Assembly (NCBI GenBank): GCA_964468185.1 | Contig: CAYXTR010000009.1 | Coordinates: 62,001-126,000 of the forward strand | Length of the DNA: 64,000 nt | Reading direction: 5' to 3' | DNA from: JANQFV01 sp964468185 | GTDB lineage: Bacteria > Planctomycetota > Phycisphaerae > UBA1845 > Fen-1342 | Shown here: piece after piece, positions 44,214-53,511 of the stretch | Numbering within the stretch: the stretch's first letter is position 1 | Layout: each line of letters starts with the position of its first letter | Program-made: the position numbers and the translations under genes | Notes under the pieces: model-generated | Databases searched by the model: none | The model's input: only the letters and a program-made list of their open reading frames with translations | What the model was told of the DNA's origin: nothing

Positions 44214-45146
44214 TCAGGCAGCCGGTGCGAGTCTGAAAAGCACTTCAAGCGACCAGTGGAGCGCGTCCGCGTCCACTTCTTCCTCGCCACCGTCAGCCAG
44301 CCGGCCAAGGTGCACGCGTCCCGCGTCGCTGCCCAGCCAGATCCGGCAGCGTACACTTTCCTCGCCCGTGACCAGGCAAAGTGCCGGACGCCCGACTTTC
44401 GGCGATACGCCGCTGGCCACGATCGCGGCGTCGCCTGCATTGAACATGGGGTGCATCTCATCGCCAGCCAGTATCACGCCAAACGCGTTGGGAAAGCAAC
44501 CGGCGATCGCTGCGCTATGCAGAAAACGCCGGGGCACCGCAGCTTCGGTCTCCACGACGAGAAGATCCGTACGCCGCGGCTCCTGGGTACGAGGTTCGAC
44601 GGAAGGCTCCGAAATCACACATCGTTGCGCGGTTGACGACTGTGACCGGACGTCAATTCCTTTCACCAAGCTGTGGCGGCCGGACGTATCGTCAGGCCGC
44701 GGTAGGGCCTGTGGGGCTTCCCGCGCGTCGTATACGGGAATGAGATGATCTGTTGGCGGAGTTGGCAGCGCGGTCGCGGAAGACTGGCCGGAGCGGCCCC
44801 GTACGAGCAGATCGACAAACGCCTCCACCGGTGCGGCCAACTCAGGCCGCTCATCGAGCATCTGGGCCATTCGAGCCAGCAGGTCCTGGTGTCTCGTGCG
44901 CGCCCCCGATATCACCACGGTCCCCCGACTGCCGCTTCCGGTCAGCAGCCACTGGAGGTCCTCGCCCGTGACCTCGCACATGCGGACCATGATTTCGCCG
45001 GGCGGCACTTTCCCGCGTTCATACCGGTCGTAGTCGGTTAACGGTACCTTGAGCTTCTGGGCGAACGCTGCCTTGCCCCGGGCCCCGAAATGCCGACGCC
45101 GCAACTCCCGAATTCGTTGCGCGAGAGCCTGCTGAGGACTGGTCAC
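44214..45146 (-). CDS. XRE-type regulator with a degenerate S24 (LexA-like) domain
   Basis: A 310-residue protein with an N-terminal helix-turn-helix (residues about 8-65; FAQKLKVPLTDYDRYERGKV is HTH-like) and a C-terminal S24/LexA-like domain (about 205-308). The normal serine motif G-D-S-M-x-P reads GDEMHP, with Glu230 in place of the catalytic Ser, and the lysine position reads VRCRIW, so self-cleavage looks impossible. A disordered linker with Pro/Thr joins them. It may sense ligands or act as a constitutive repressor/activator of the downstream aroA; the aroA linkage is from the 9-nt gap only. Confidence 0.78.
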   Translation of the reverse strand: MTSPQQALAQRIRELRRRHFGARGKAAFAQKLKVPLTDYDRYERGKVPPGEIMVRMCEVTGEDLQWLLTGSGSRGTVVISGARTRHQDLLARMAQMLDERPELAAPVEAFVDLLVRGRSGQSSATALPTPPTDHLIPVYDAREAPQALPRPDDTSGRHSLVKGIDVRSQSSTAQRCVISEPSVEPRTQEPRRTDLLVVETEAAVPRRFLHSAAIAGCFPNAFGVILAGDEMHPMFNAGDAAIVASGVSPKVGRPALCLVTGEESVRCRIWLGSDAGRVHLGRLADGGEEEVDADALHWSLEVLFRLAPAA

Positions 45147-45217
45147 GTTCGCGATTCCTGTTGGATGGTGCGCTCGCCCGCAGGCGAGGCGTCTGCCCCG
45201 AATTGAGTGATCGCCCT

Positions 45218-45246
45218 ACACTAATCCTGCGGCGCGCAACGCTCAA
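45218..45246 (-). promoter_or_regulatory. Probable sigma-70-type promoter for the XRE-aroA unit
   Basis: Read on the minus strand, TTGAGC (45246-45241) and TAGTGT (45223-45218) are 17 nt apart, a normal -35/-10 spacing, about 72 nt before the ATG. The palindrome CAAGCTTG overlaps the -35 element (45243-45250) and could be an operator. A CTCGCC/GGCGAG hairpin lies in the leader at 45173-45188. Confidence 0.45.
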
Positions 45247-45286
45247 GCTTGTATACCCCGGATGACCAGATTTGAAGTCGGCCTAT

Positions 45287-45994
45287 TCAGCGGCGGCCCG
45301 CCCGGCGCCCGCGGATAGGGACCAGGCGCACCCGAAGCCTCCCGAGGGACGCGCGGACGCCGTCGAGCCTTAGTTCGCGGCGGCCGTTGGGCCATACGAA
45401 GACGTTTGCCATACGCAGTTTGCCGTCGGCAACTTGTATGCCGTCGGACCCATGCTCGTTACGCAGTAGTCGACCCAGCAACAGACGGGCAGGGACTGGA
45501 ACCGCGCCCGCCCGGGCCCCACCGGTGGAGATCTGCAACTCTTCGGCCTCAGGCGATACGTCGAACAGCACGCTCGCAGCCGTACCAAAACCCCAGCCCC
45601 GTACCAGCACGCCCACGCGGATCCCATCCGGAGTGAATCGCACCTGCGCTTCCTCCAGCAAAGCGGGGATTCCCCCCGAATCGGGCCAGATCTGCTCGCG
45701 AGCCGCAATCCACCGATTGACCTGCGCTTCATCCAGGACGAACTCAACGGGCTGGCCGGCGTTCAGGGCGGCGCTGATCCGGTCCTGCAAACCGACCAAT
45801 GCGGCCTTGTCCGCCCGGAGGAGTTGGTGATCGACCCTCAGCGGGCGATACCAGGCCGGACGCCATGTGAGGGCCAGCCCAAGTGTTACGCCCCCCAGTA
45901 GGATCACCGTCCCGGCGATCGCCAGTAGCCCCTTCCACTGTCTGTATGCGAATTGAAGCAACCCACCCCTGCGGCCTGCGCCCTTCTTCAACAT
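45287..45994 (-). CDS. Hypothetical membrane-anchored protein
   Basis: A 235-residue protein with an Arg/Lys/Gly-rich N terminus and a single membrane segment (LLAIAGTVILLGGVTLGLAL, about residues 22-42) that leaves the rest outside the cytoplasm. The soluble part begins with a FVLDEAQVNRWIAARE stretch and has a beta-rich core. It recalls lipid-binding-like DUF2140/DUF2993-type folds, but I cannot assign it. It is 39 nt downstream of the FHA gene and probably cotranscribed with it. Confidence 0.6.
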   Translation of the reverse strand: MLKKGAGRRGGLLQFAYRQWKGLLAIAGTVILLGGVTLGLALTWRPAWYRPLRVDHQLLRADKAALVGLQDRISAALNAGQPVEFVLDEAQVNRWIAAREQIWPDSGGIPALLEEAQVRFTPDGIRVGVLVRGWGFGTAASVLFDVSPEAEELQISTGGARAGAVPVPARLLLGRLLRNEHGSDGIQVADGKLRMANVFVWPNGRRELRLDGVRASLGRLRVRLVPIRGRRAGRR

Positions 45995-46033
45995 GTCTTG
46001 TCTACCCGGAACCCGCAGTCGCGTTCACTGTCG

Positions 46034-46498
46034 TCAAGGCATGTCTTTTTCATCGTCGTCCATCTCGTCGAGCGCTGCCAACGGATCATCGATGTCGAAG
46101 TCCTCTTCGGTCAGGTCAAAGGTGACTTCATCGTCGGCTGCCGCCGCGGATGGCTCCACGTCGCTGGGGGGCGCCTTCGCATCGCTGGGCTTGATCTCGC
46201 TGGGCTTGTCGTCAATCTGCACGATGAACGTGACCGGCCCGACACGCAGACGGTCGCCGGCTTGCAGTGCCTTTTCCGCGACGCGTTTCTCATTCACATA
46301 CGTGCCGTTGGAACTGCCCAGATCCTTGGCCTGCACGGTCCCGTCGCTCTTGACCAGAATCGCGCAGTGCTGGCGAGATACGTCGCGCGTGGGAATACGC
46401 AACTGGCAGTCCTGCCGACGACCCAGCACGGTCTTGGGTGCGGATAGCGGAAAGTCCCGCCGCTCATCATCTTTGAACATGACCAGGACGACTTTCAT
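46034..46498 (-). CDS. FHA-domain protein
   Basis: A 154-residue protein with one N-terminal forkhead-associated domain (residues about 1-95), which binds phosphothreonine peptides. Conserved residues are in VLGRRQDCQL, VSRQHCAI and SSNGTYVN. The C-terminal 60 residues are strongly acidic (DEVTFDLTEEDFDIDDP) and contain threonine in a phospho-site-like context, so intramolecular binding is possible. No kinase gene is in the window. It forms a likely two-gene unit with the membrane protein after it. Confidence 0.85.
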   Translation of the reverse strand: MKVVLVMFKDDERRDFPLSAPKTVLGRRQDCQLRIPTRDVSRQHCAILVKSDGTVQAKDLGSSNGTYVNEKRVAEKALQAGDRLRVGPVTFIVQIDDKPSEIKPSDAKAPPSDVEPSAAAADDEVTFDLTEEDFDIDDPLAALDEMDDDEKDMP

Positions 46499-46616
46499 AC
46501 CAATTGAACCTCTGCAATCCGCGGACCGCGTCGAATGGCCTACCTCCCGCGTGGCACGCCAGCGACTATCATAACGCTCCCGAAAGTGCGAGTCATGCTA
46601 TGCGAAAGCCGCTATC

Positions 46617-47759
46617 GTGACAAACTCCGAAGCCTGCCGCTCGCTGTACGTGCACGTGCCGTTCTGCCGCGCGCGCTGCGGATACTGCGATTTCTATTCG
46701 GACGTGTTGACGCCCCCGGCGATCCAGCCGCTTGTCCAGGCCCTGAAACTCGAACTGGAACACCACGCCGCCGCCCGGCCGCTGGCGCTGGATGCCGTAT
46801 TCGTCGGCGGCGGCACGCCCACAGTACTTCCCCCAGCGATGCTGGCCGATTTGCTTTCCGCCATCCGGCCGCACCTGGCCGCAGATGGCGAGATCGAGTT
46901 TACCGTCGAGGCCAATCCTGCCACCGTCACGCCGGAGGTTGTTGGCGTGCTCACTGAAGCAGGCGTGAGTCGCGTATCGATCGGCGCCCAGTCCTTCAGT
47001 CCGAAAGAACTCGGCGTGCTCGACCGCCTCCACACGCCTGCCCAGGTAAGCGAGACCGTGGAAATCTGCCGGCAGGCCGGCCTTACCCAGATCAGTCTTG
47101 ACCTGATCTTCGGAATTCCAACGCAGACGGTGGCGTCCTGGCAGCGAACGATCCAGGCCGCACTCGATCTCCAGCCCGATCATCTGTCCTGCTACGGACT
47201 GACATACGAGCCGGCTACTGCCCTGCATGCGGCTCGTGAGGCCGGGAGTGTGGTGCCGGTTGACGAGGACGTCGAAGCCGAGATGTACGAGTTGATCGTG
47301 GACACCCTGCCAGCCGCCGGCTTGCAGCAGTACGAGATCAGCAACTTCGCACGCCCCGGCTATGCGTGTCGGCACAATGTGCATTGCTGGGACAACCAGC
47401 CGTACGTGGGCGTGGGTCCGTCGGCGGCGGGCTATCTCGATGGCGTACGCTACCGCAACGTGGCGGATACGGCCGCGTACGTCGAGGCTGTTGCGGCCGG
47501 CCACAGCCCGCGCGCCGAAGAGGAACGACTCTCTGACACGGAGCGGCTGCACGAGTCGGCGATGCTTGCATTGCGCACGATGCACGGCATCGACCGGGCC
47601 GCGTTCCTGGCCCGCTACGGCGTCGACCCGCTCAATGCGTTCGCGGATGCCATCAGCAGGCACATCGATCGGGGGCTGTTGTCCGTGGACGATGGTCGCA
47701 TCCACCTCACCCGGCGCGGACTGCTGCTCGCCAACGTCGTGATGGCGGATTTCCTATGA
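46617..47759 (+). CDS. hemW: Radical SAM family heme chaperone HemW
   Basis: A 380-residue radical SAM protein. It starts at GTG 46617; no in-frame ATG lies upstream in reach. The [4Fe-4S] motif CRARCGYCDFYS (about residues 17-28) has the spacing CxxxCxxC, and GGGTPTVLP, EANPATVTPEVV, RVSIGAQSF and LDLIFGIPTQT follow as in HemW/HemN-like proteins. HemW-type proteins deliver heme; the older label was oxygen-independent coproporphyrinogen III oxidase. HemN-specific features are not seen, so HemW is preferred. Its stop overlaps the opposing glycosyltransferase gene by 6 nt. Confidence 0.9.
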   Translation: MTNSEACRSLYVHVPFCRARCGYCDFYSDVLTPPAIQPLVQALKLELEHHAAARPLALDAVFVGGGTPTVLPPAMLADLLSAIRPHLAADGEIEFTVEANPATVTPEVVGVLTEAGVSRVSIGAQSFSPKELGVLDRLHTPAQVSETVEICRQAGLTQISLDLIFGIPTQTVASWQRTIQAALDLQPDHLSCYGLTYEPATALHAAREAGSVVPVDEDVEAEMYELIVDTLPAAGLQQYEISNFARPGYACRHNVHCWDNQPYVGVGPSAAGYLDGVRYRNVADTAAYVEAVAAGHSPRAEEERLSDTERLHESAMLALRTMHGIDRAAFLARYGVDPLNAFADAISRHIDRGLLSVDDGRIHLTRRGLLLANVVMADFL

Positions 47760-49349
47760 ATTGGCAGACGTTGTCGCCAGGGCGTCCGCGGTGGCATCGG
47801 CTGTGCGACGTGACCGTTGCGGACGCGGTACGGAAGAAGACGGTACGGTGCGCTGTTTGACCGGCGCGACCTGCCGTTGACCGCGCGGACGCGATTGCCA
47901 GCCCAACAGCAGGAATCCGAGCGCATAGAGCAGTAAGAAGAGCCCACCGGGGCCATCCTGCGGCAGGAAATACACCCATTGCGCCAAGCACCACGTGCCC
48001 AGCAGTAGCTCAAACATCCACAAACGCGAACGCAAACTGCGGTACGCACTCTGCGCGCGCTGCCCCACACTGCCTGATTTCGGCGTCCGGACAAACTCGC
48101 CGCCGTGCTGAAACAGGCCGGTCATCACCGCGACGGCGTTATTCGCGCTGAGTCCCAATCCCAGGACGATCAGCTTCAACATCCGCAGCACCCCGGGGAT
48201 TGGCCGCCCGATCGACACGCGTGCGACGGAGTACGCAATACACGGTGCGATCGCTGCCAGCAGAAATGCCGTACAAAGCCACTGGATCCACACCGGCCAG
48301 CCATTGGTCAGTAACTCGGGCAACACGCGGCCGACCAGAGCGACGAGAATCATCGGCAGGGCAATGGCGTAAAGTGTGAGCTGGGCAGTAGCTTGAAGCT
48401 TCTGGGCGATCGTAAGCTGTGACCGCCAGACGTCGGGCAACATCTTTCGGGCCGTCTGAATCGTGCCGATCGCCCAGCGCCGCTGCTGCGTCTTGACGGC
48501 ATTCGCGTCGGCGGGAATCTCCGCCGGGCATTCCTCATCGACGCAATACACCATCCGCCAGCCCGCGAGCTGGGCCCGATAAGACAAATCCAGATCCTCG
48601 GTGATCGTGTCGCCGCTCCAGCCGCCGACCCGGGGGTCGTCGATGGCGGCCTTACGCCAAATTCCGCCAGTACCGTTGAAGCTCATCAGCAGGCCATTCC
48701 AATTGCGGGCACCCTGCTCGATCGCAAAGTGCACATCCATGGCCAACGAGAGCCCTTCGGTGACCCAAGATTCATGCTCGTTCAGATGCCCCCAGCGGCC
48801 CTGCACCACGCAGACATCCTCGCCCTGAGAAAACAGGGGGATCATCCGTCGCAGAAAGCCCGCTCTTGGCTGGAAGTCAGCGTCAAAGATCGCAATGAAC
48901 TCCCCGCGCGCGCTCCTCAGACCATGGGCCAGCGCACCCGCCTTGTAATGCTCGCGGGTCGGTCGGCGAACGACCTTGACGTCATAGCCTTGTGCACAGA
49001 GGTCGGCGACGACCTCGTCCACGATCTCCCGGGTCTCATCGGTGCTGTCATCCAGCACCTGCACCTCATGCTTGCCTGCCGGGTAGTCCATCTTCGCCGC
49101 AGCTTCGATGATGCGCGCCGCCACGGCCAGTTCGTTGTAGAGCGGCAACTGCGTCGTGACGACCGGCCAATTCTCTTCCGGGGTCTCGCGTTGATAATGC
49201 TCGATCACCTCCTGCTGCCGTTTGCGCACAACGCGCCGACGCCGCCAGGCCAGGAACATCAGCAGGTACAGATGAAACCCGTACAGGCTCGGCAGCGCCA
49301 CCAACAACAGGAACAGGATGAGGCAAATGAACTGTAACAGTACTGACAA
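47754..49349 (-). CDS. Membrane-bound family 2 glycosyltransferase (processive type)
   Basis: A 531-residue GT2 enzyme resembling cellulose/mannan-synthase-like and ceramide-glucosyltransferase-like groups. It has a first membrane segment (LLQFICLILFLLLVALPSLY), then the catalytic domain with QLPLYNE, VLDDSTDETREIV, IAIFDADFQP, the TEDLDLSYRAQL motif and QQRRWAIG. Four or more membrane segments follow (LTLYAIALPMILVALVG, LCTAFLLAAIAPCIAYSV). The C terminus is Pro/Arg/Ser-rich. All D, DxD, TED and QxxRW residues for processive transfer are present. Polymer unknown; exopolysaccharide synthesis is likely. Confidence 0.88.
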   Translation of the reverse strand: MSVLLQFICLILFLLLVALPSLYGFHLYLLMFLAWRRRRVVRKRQQEVIEHYQRETPEENWPVVTTQLPLYNELAVAARIIEAAAKMDYPAGKHEVQVLDDSTDETREIVDEVVADLCAQGYDVKVVRRPTREHYKAGALAHGLRSARGEFIAIFDADFQPRAGFLRRMIPLFSQGEDVCVVQGRWGHLNEHESWVTEGLSLAMDVHFAIEQGARNWNGLLMSFNGTGGIWRKAAIDDPRVGGWSGDTITEDLDLSYRAQLAGWRMVYCVDEECPAEIPADANAVKTQQRRWAIGTIQTARKMLPDVWRSQLTIAQKLQATAQLTLYAIALPMILVALVGRVLPELLTNGWPVWIQWLCTAFLLAAIAPCIAYSVARVSIGRPIPGVLRMLKLIVLGLGLSANNAVAVMTGLFQHGGEFVRTPKSGSVGQRAQSAYRSLRSRLWMFELLLGTWCLAQWVYFLPQDGPGGLFLLLYALGFLLLGWQSRPRGQRQVAPVKQRTVPSSSVPRPQRSRRTADATADALATTSANS

Positions 49350-49540
49350 TGGAAAGCCCGGATATTGTTCTCAGACCGCGTGGCGCCTTGGCGCCCCCTG
49401 CGAAACCCAATCGCAGTGATTAACGGATGTTGTAGGAGTCGTACCCGACACTGTCAACGAGCGCCCGTGACCGTCGGCTGAGGTCGCCCGCGCGATGGCT
49501 GCCGGGCAAGGCACTGCACTCCATGTTTTATCGCCCCTGC

Positions 49541-49685
49541 GGACCCGTTGAGAAACCCCGCTGGGTCAATTCAACTCCGACCCGCTCTGGGACGATACAC
49601 CCCCTGAGGCTGTGGGTCACCGCTCAATTGAGCGGGCAGCCTGGCTTGGAGGGTCCGAGTTACGGCGAGCTCGGACTCTCTTTTT
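49541..49685 (+). ncRNA. Candidate structured RNA ending in an intrinsic terminator
   Basis: No gene is seen between 49350 and 49926. This stretch contains stems GGGTC/GACCC (49563-49583), AGGCTG/CAGCCT (49607-49642) enclosing CCGCTC-AATT-GAGCGG (49620-49635), and a terminator hairpin GAGGGTCCGAG/CTCGGACTCTC (49649-49680) followed by T5. GGACCC at 49541-49546 can pair alternatively with GGGTCC inside the terminator arm (49651-49656), an antiterminator-like option. No known family recognised. It may be a stand-alone small RNA or a leader attenuator for the lipoprotein gene 240 nt downstream. Confidence 0.4.
49649..49685 (+). terminator. Intrinsic terminator at the end of the candidate RNA
   Basis: An 11-bp stem with one G.U pair and a 10-nt loop, followed by five T. 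No plus-strand protein gene precedes it within 1.8 kb, so it terminates something not annotated as a protein gene. Confidence 0.8.
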
Positions 49686-49926
49686 CATGCGCTCATCCAC
49701 CTCTAACCTCGTCCGTGACGATGCCCCAAAGATACGGCGTGTGCTCCTCACGGCTGCAACGATGGCGCAGGCGTTGCGCCACCGGCACCCGCAGCGACGC
49801 GCGTCACGCACATTCCTCATCTCGCCTCAGTCACCGGGCACCACCATCCCGATAAAAACTCTCATGGCCGCGTTGTGTCCGTCGCGCCAGGCCGCGCTCA
49901 ACCTCCTACCACGCCGGAGAACGCGT

Positions 49927-50457
49927 ATGAAGCGCATCACACCGTTCCTGATCGTGCTGTTGCTCGGCGGTTGCCCCACGATGCAGGAGGTCCCGCCACC
50001 CGCGGAGAACCTCGATTCCGCCCGCGTCATTGGTGCCAGCAGCATCCCCGAGGGCATCTACTTCGGGCAGGCCACCACGACCGTCGAGAGCTACCTGCAC
50101 AACGAGTTGATCGAGTCTGTCCAGGAATCCGACAATGTCGTGGCCAACTTCGGCACCGACGGCCTACCGCTGGCGGAGGGCGACGTCGTGCGTCCGGGAC
50201 TTTCGTTCACCAGCACCTATTCCGACGCGATGACGATCATGATCGGCACCGTGCAGGCTTCGGGCAATCGCGTCGCGGTCACGTACGAGGGCACGCTCGG
50301 CATCGGTCCCGCCTCGGCGGACTTCTCCGGCGTCACGCTCTATGAATTCCAGGCCCCGGACACGTTGCTCGTGACGGATACCTTCGAGTGGGGTGCCTTC
50401 GCCGACCGCAGCAACATGCGCCAACGCGTGCATCTCGAGGCGACCCTGACCCGATAA
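49927..50457 (+). CDS. Hypothetical lipoprotein
   Basis: A 176-residue probable lipoprotein, started at 49927 because it gives a compact signal peptide with a lipobox ending LLLGGC at residue 16; longer forms upstream run through the candidate RNA. The mature part is beta-rich and shows no recognised domain (stretches GIYFGQATTTVE, VAVTYEGTLGIG). It has no close operon partner: 222 nt separate it from the next gene. Confidence 0.65.
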   Translation: MKRITPFLIVLLLGGCPTMQEVPPPAENLDSARVIGASSIPEGIYFGQATTTVESYLHNELIESVQESDNVVANFGTDGLPLAEGDVVRPGLSFTSTYSDAMTIMIGTVQASGNRVAVTYEGTLGIGPASADFSGVTLYEFQAPDTLLVTDTFEWGAFADRSNMRQRVHLEATLTR

Positions 50458-50679
50458 CGGGGTCCGCTGCGGATGATTCCTCGCCGCCGACCGTTGCCTT
50501 GCTGGCCACCATCGCCCGCTGCGCGCATAATGCCCGGTCCCGCATTCGGCGACGCTCGACGTGTGCGGTGCTGATGTGTGTTGCGCCCGACCGCGGTGCA
50601 AGGATGCTCCCAACCGCCAGCGCAGCGGTGATGTTGTAACGAATGGTCGGGCGTCCCCCGACCGGGCGAGGGAAGTCTC

Positions 50680-52029
50680 ATGAAGAACATACTGGTGCTG
50701 GGGGCGGGGCAGAGTGCTCCGTTTCTCATCGAATATCTGTTGGATCACGCCAATCAGCACGACTGGTTCGTAACCGTTGCCGACCGCGACCAGCAACTCG
50801 CGGCCCAACGCATCAACGGTCATCCGCGCGGTCAAAGCGCCCACTTCGAGGTCGACGACCTCGAGCTGCGCGCCACGCTGATCCGCAAGGCCGACCTTGT
50901 CATCAATCTACTTCCGGCGATGTTCCAGCCGCTCATCGCTGAGGACTGTGTCAACCACCGCGCGCACATGGTTTCGGCGTCGTATCGCGATGAACGCGTG
51001 CGTCACCTCGACGACAACGCCCATCGCGCGGACGTGCTGTTGCTGACGGAGGTCGGGCTCGACCCCGGCATCGACATCATGTCCGCCATGGAGATCATCC
51101 ACCGCGTCAAACAGAACGGCGGCCATATCGAGAAATTCCTCTCCTACGGCAGCGGCGTACCCGCGCCCGAAGTCAAAGCCAACCCCCTGGGCTACTGCAT
51201 TACCTGGAACCCGCGCAACGTCGTCATGGCAGGGGAGCAGGGCGCCCAGTACGTCGTGGATAATCAAATCAAGATCGTGCCCTGGCACAACGTTTTCAAC
51301 CACTCCTGGCCGCTCGAGGTGCGCGGCGTCGGCGCGATGGAGGCCTATCCGAATCGCGACTCGCTTTCATACCTCTCCGTATTCCGGCTGCAGAAGTGCC
51401 ACACGATGATCCGCGGTACCCTCCGCTATCCGGGCTGGAGCGAGACCTGGAATCAGATCGTCCGCCTCGGCCTGCCCAACGAACACGTCCGCATACCCGA
51501 TCTTCACAAACGCAGTTTCGCCGAGATTGTCGAGATGTTTCTTCCGCGGGCGGCTTCCGGATCGCGGCTGGAGGGGCGCGTCGCCAACTTCCTGAACATC
51601 AGCGCCACCGGCACGATCATGAACAACCTCCGCTGGCTCGGTCTGTTTTCGGAGGAGCCCCTCGGCATCGAGGGCGAGACCGCCGCGGATGCCATGATCT
51701 ATCTCCTTCGCCAAAAGCTGGCCCTCCCGCCCGACGGACGCGACATGGTCGCCATCGTCCACGATATCGAGGCCTGTTACCCCGAGCAGGAAGACCACCG
51801 CGAGCGGATCGTCTCCACCTTCGTGCACTACGGCGACCCCGGCGGCACTACCGCCATGTCCCGCACCGTCGGTTTGCCTGCGGCGATCGCCGCTCGCCTG
51901 ATCATGTTGGGTGAGTTGCCGCTGACCGGCAGTCATATCCCGACGCATGAGCGGATCTATGGTCCGATATTGCGCGAACTCGAATCCCACGGCATGGAGT
52001 TCGCCGAAGAGATCACGCCGAAGTCCTAG
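50680..52029 (+). CDS. Saccharopine dehydrogenase-like oxidoreductase
   Basis: A 449-residue NAD(P)-dependent oxidoreductase of the saccharopine dehydrogenase C-terminal/LYS9-like family. The Rossmann motif is VLGAGQSAPFL near residue 6, and the fold continues VADRDQQLAAQRI, INLLPAMFQPLIAEDCV and TEVGLDPGIDIMSAMEII. The C-terminal domain contains GTLRYPGWSETW. The family forms glutamate and aminoadipate semialdehyde from saccharopine; a lysine or related amino-acid role is plausible but not proven. No other lysine-pathway gene is adjacent. Confidence 0.85.
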   Translation: MKNILVLGAGQSAPFLIEYLLDHANQHDWFVTVADRDQQLAAQRINGHPRGQSAHFEVDDLELRATLIRKADLVINLLPAMFQPLIAEDCVNHRAHMVSASYRDERVRHLDDNAHRADVLLLTEVGLDPGIDIMSAMEIIHRVKQNGGHIEKFLSYGSGVPAPEVKANPLGYCITWNPRNVVMAGEQGAQYVVDNQIKIVPWHNVFNHSWPLEVRGVGAMEAYPNRDSLSYLSVFRLQKCHTMIRGTLRYPGWSETWNQIVRLGLPNEHVRIPDLHKRSFAEIVEMFLPRAASGSRLEGRVANFLNISATGTIMNNLRWLGLFSEEPLGIEGETAADAMIYLLRQKLALPPDGRDMVAIVHDIEACYPEQEDHRERIVSTFVHYGDPGGTTAMSRTVGLPAAIAARLIMLGELPLTGSHIPTHERIYGPILRELESHGMEFAEEITPKS

Positions 52030-52259
52030 CCCGCCGCGCCAAAGGGGGCGTTTGCAACTCTATTTTCCGTCGCAACTTACAGAGTAATGATCGGTGTGCC
52101 GTGCTGTCGCCGACAATTCCTGACTCTCCGCACCTCCAACGTCCCCGCATCCGCAGCGAATGCCCGACGTACAAAGGACGTCCGTTGCGGCGGCGTGTTG
52201 CCTGCGGGGCGTCGACGACTGGCCGGACTATCGCGTGACCGATGAGAGGATAAGGTACG

Positions 52260-53435
52260 ATGTTTGATGGACATGTGACCTCCATGAGCCCGGATGCCGT
52301 TGAGGAAGCCCTCGACCAGTTGCGCGGCGACGACGACGGAGAATTCGATATGCCCTCGGCCGAACTTCTGGCCCTGCTCGAGGACGCGGTAGCGCGGTCT
52401 GCCTCCGACGTCCATCTCGTACCGGGCTATCCTGCGACCTTCAGGGTGCACGGCCAGATGCGGCCCGTGGGCGCTGCCCTGCTGGAGCCCGAGGAGACCC
52501 GGCGGATCGTCGCATCCCTTCTGCCCGAGCGCTCACGAGACATGCTCGAAGAGAGCAAGAATATGGATTGCTCCGTCTCTGTACGACATGACGGCGTGGA
52601 GTGCCGCTTCCGGGCCAGCGTGTACCTCTCCCAAGGCAACTGGTGCGCCTGCCTGCGACACATCCCCAACGAAATTCCCTCACTGGATTGGCTGGGTTTC
52701 AGTGAAGGCCTCGCCCAGCGACTTGTGTCCTATAGCAACGGACTGGTCATCATCACAGGCATCACGGGGTCCGGTAAGACCGCCACGCTGGCAGCCTTGA
52801 TGCACTTGCTCCGCCAAGATGAGAGCAAGCGGATTCTCACCATCGAGGAGCCGATCGAGTACCTGCATCCGCCGGGGCGCGGCGCCATCGTGACACAGCG
52901 CGAAGTCGGGCGCGATGTCGACTCATTCGCGGATGGCCTGAAGCACGGCCTCCGGCAGGATCCGGACGTGATCCTCGTCGGCGAAATCCGCGACCGTGAA
53001 ACCGCCCAGATCGCCCTCAGCGCCGCCGAAACAGGGCACCTCATCTTCACGACACTGCACACGCGCGATGCCAAGGGTGCCATCTCCCGCCTCGTGGACA
53101 TCTTCCCGCAGGAGTATCAGGATGACATTCGCGGACAGCTCGCCATGAGCCTGCGGTCCGTGGTTTGTCAGCACCTGTTACCCACCCGCTCAGCGGACGA
53201 GAAGCGGGCCCTGGCGCTGGAGGTGCTCCACGTCAACAGCCAGACGCGGGCGGCCATCCGGGCCGGCAAGATCGAGTCGATCGAGTCGGCTATCCAGACT
53301 GGCAAGAAGGAAGGCATGATCACGCTGGATGACGATCTCCAGCGGCTGGTCGGCACCGGCCAGATCAGCATCGATACCGCCCGTCGTTTCGCCAAGGACC
53401 CCAACGCCATCGTCGGATCCGCGTCGGCGTGGTAG
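52260..53435 (+). CDS. pilT: PilT-type twitching-motility ATPase
   Basis: A 391-residue secretion ATPase of the PilT/PilU group that powers pilus retraction. An N-terminal PAS-like region ends in SASDVHLVPGYPATFRVHG. The Walker A is GITGSGKTATLAAL, the Asp box TIEEPIEYLH, the Walker B VILVGEIRDRETA and the His box HLIFTTLHT. The C-terminal GMITLDDDLQRLVGTG matches PilT. It stands alone, about 32 kb from the pseudopilin operon. Together with the secretin and pseudopilins it suggests a functional pilus or pseudopilus system. Confidence 0.92.
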   Translation: MFDGHVTSMSPDAVEEALDQLRGDDDGEFDMPSAELLALLEDAVARSASDVHLVPGYPATFRVHGQMRPVGAALLEPEETRRIVASLLPERSRDMLEESKNMDCSVSVRHDGVECRFRASVYLSQGNWCACLRHIPNEIPSLDWLGFSEGLAQRLVSYSNGLVIITGITGSGKTATLAALMHLLRQDESKRILTIEEPIEYLHPPGRGAIVTQREVGRDVDSFADGLKHGLRQDPDVILVGEIRDRETAQIALSAAETGHLIFTTLHTRDAKGAISRLVDIFPQEYQDDIRGQLAMSLRSVVCQHLLPTRSADEKRALALEVLHVNSQTRAAIRAGKIESIESAIQTGKKEGMITLDDDLQRLVGTGQISIDTARRFAKDPNAIVGSASAW

Positions 53436-53511
53436 GTGCCGCGCCGAATAGGCCGAGCGCCGGCAATCCGAATTGAAACCGGTGCCCGCAGACGATATCT
53501 AAGTATGTGTG

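Noticed and set aside
43900..45150. Possible phage repressor or prophage island
   Set aside because: No integrase, terminase or other phage genes are near the XRE/S24-like gene, and aroA is adjacent.
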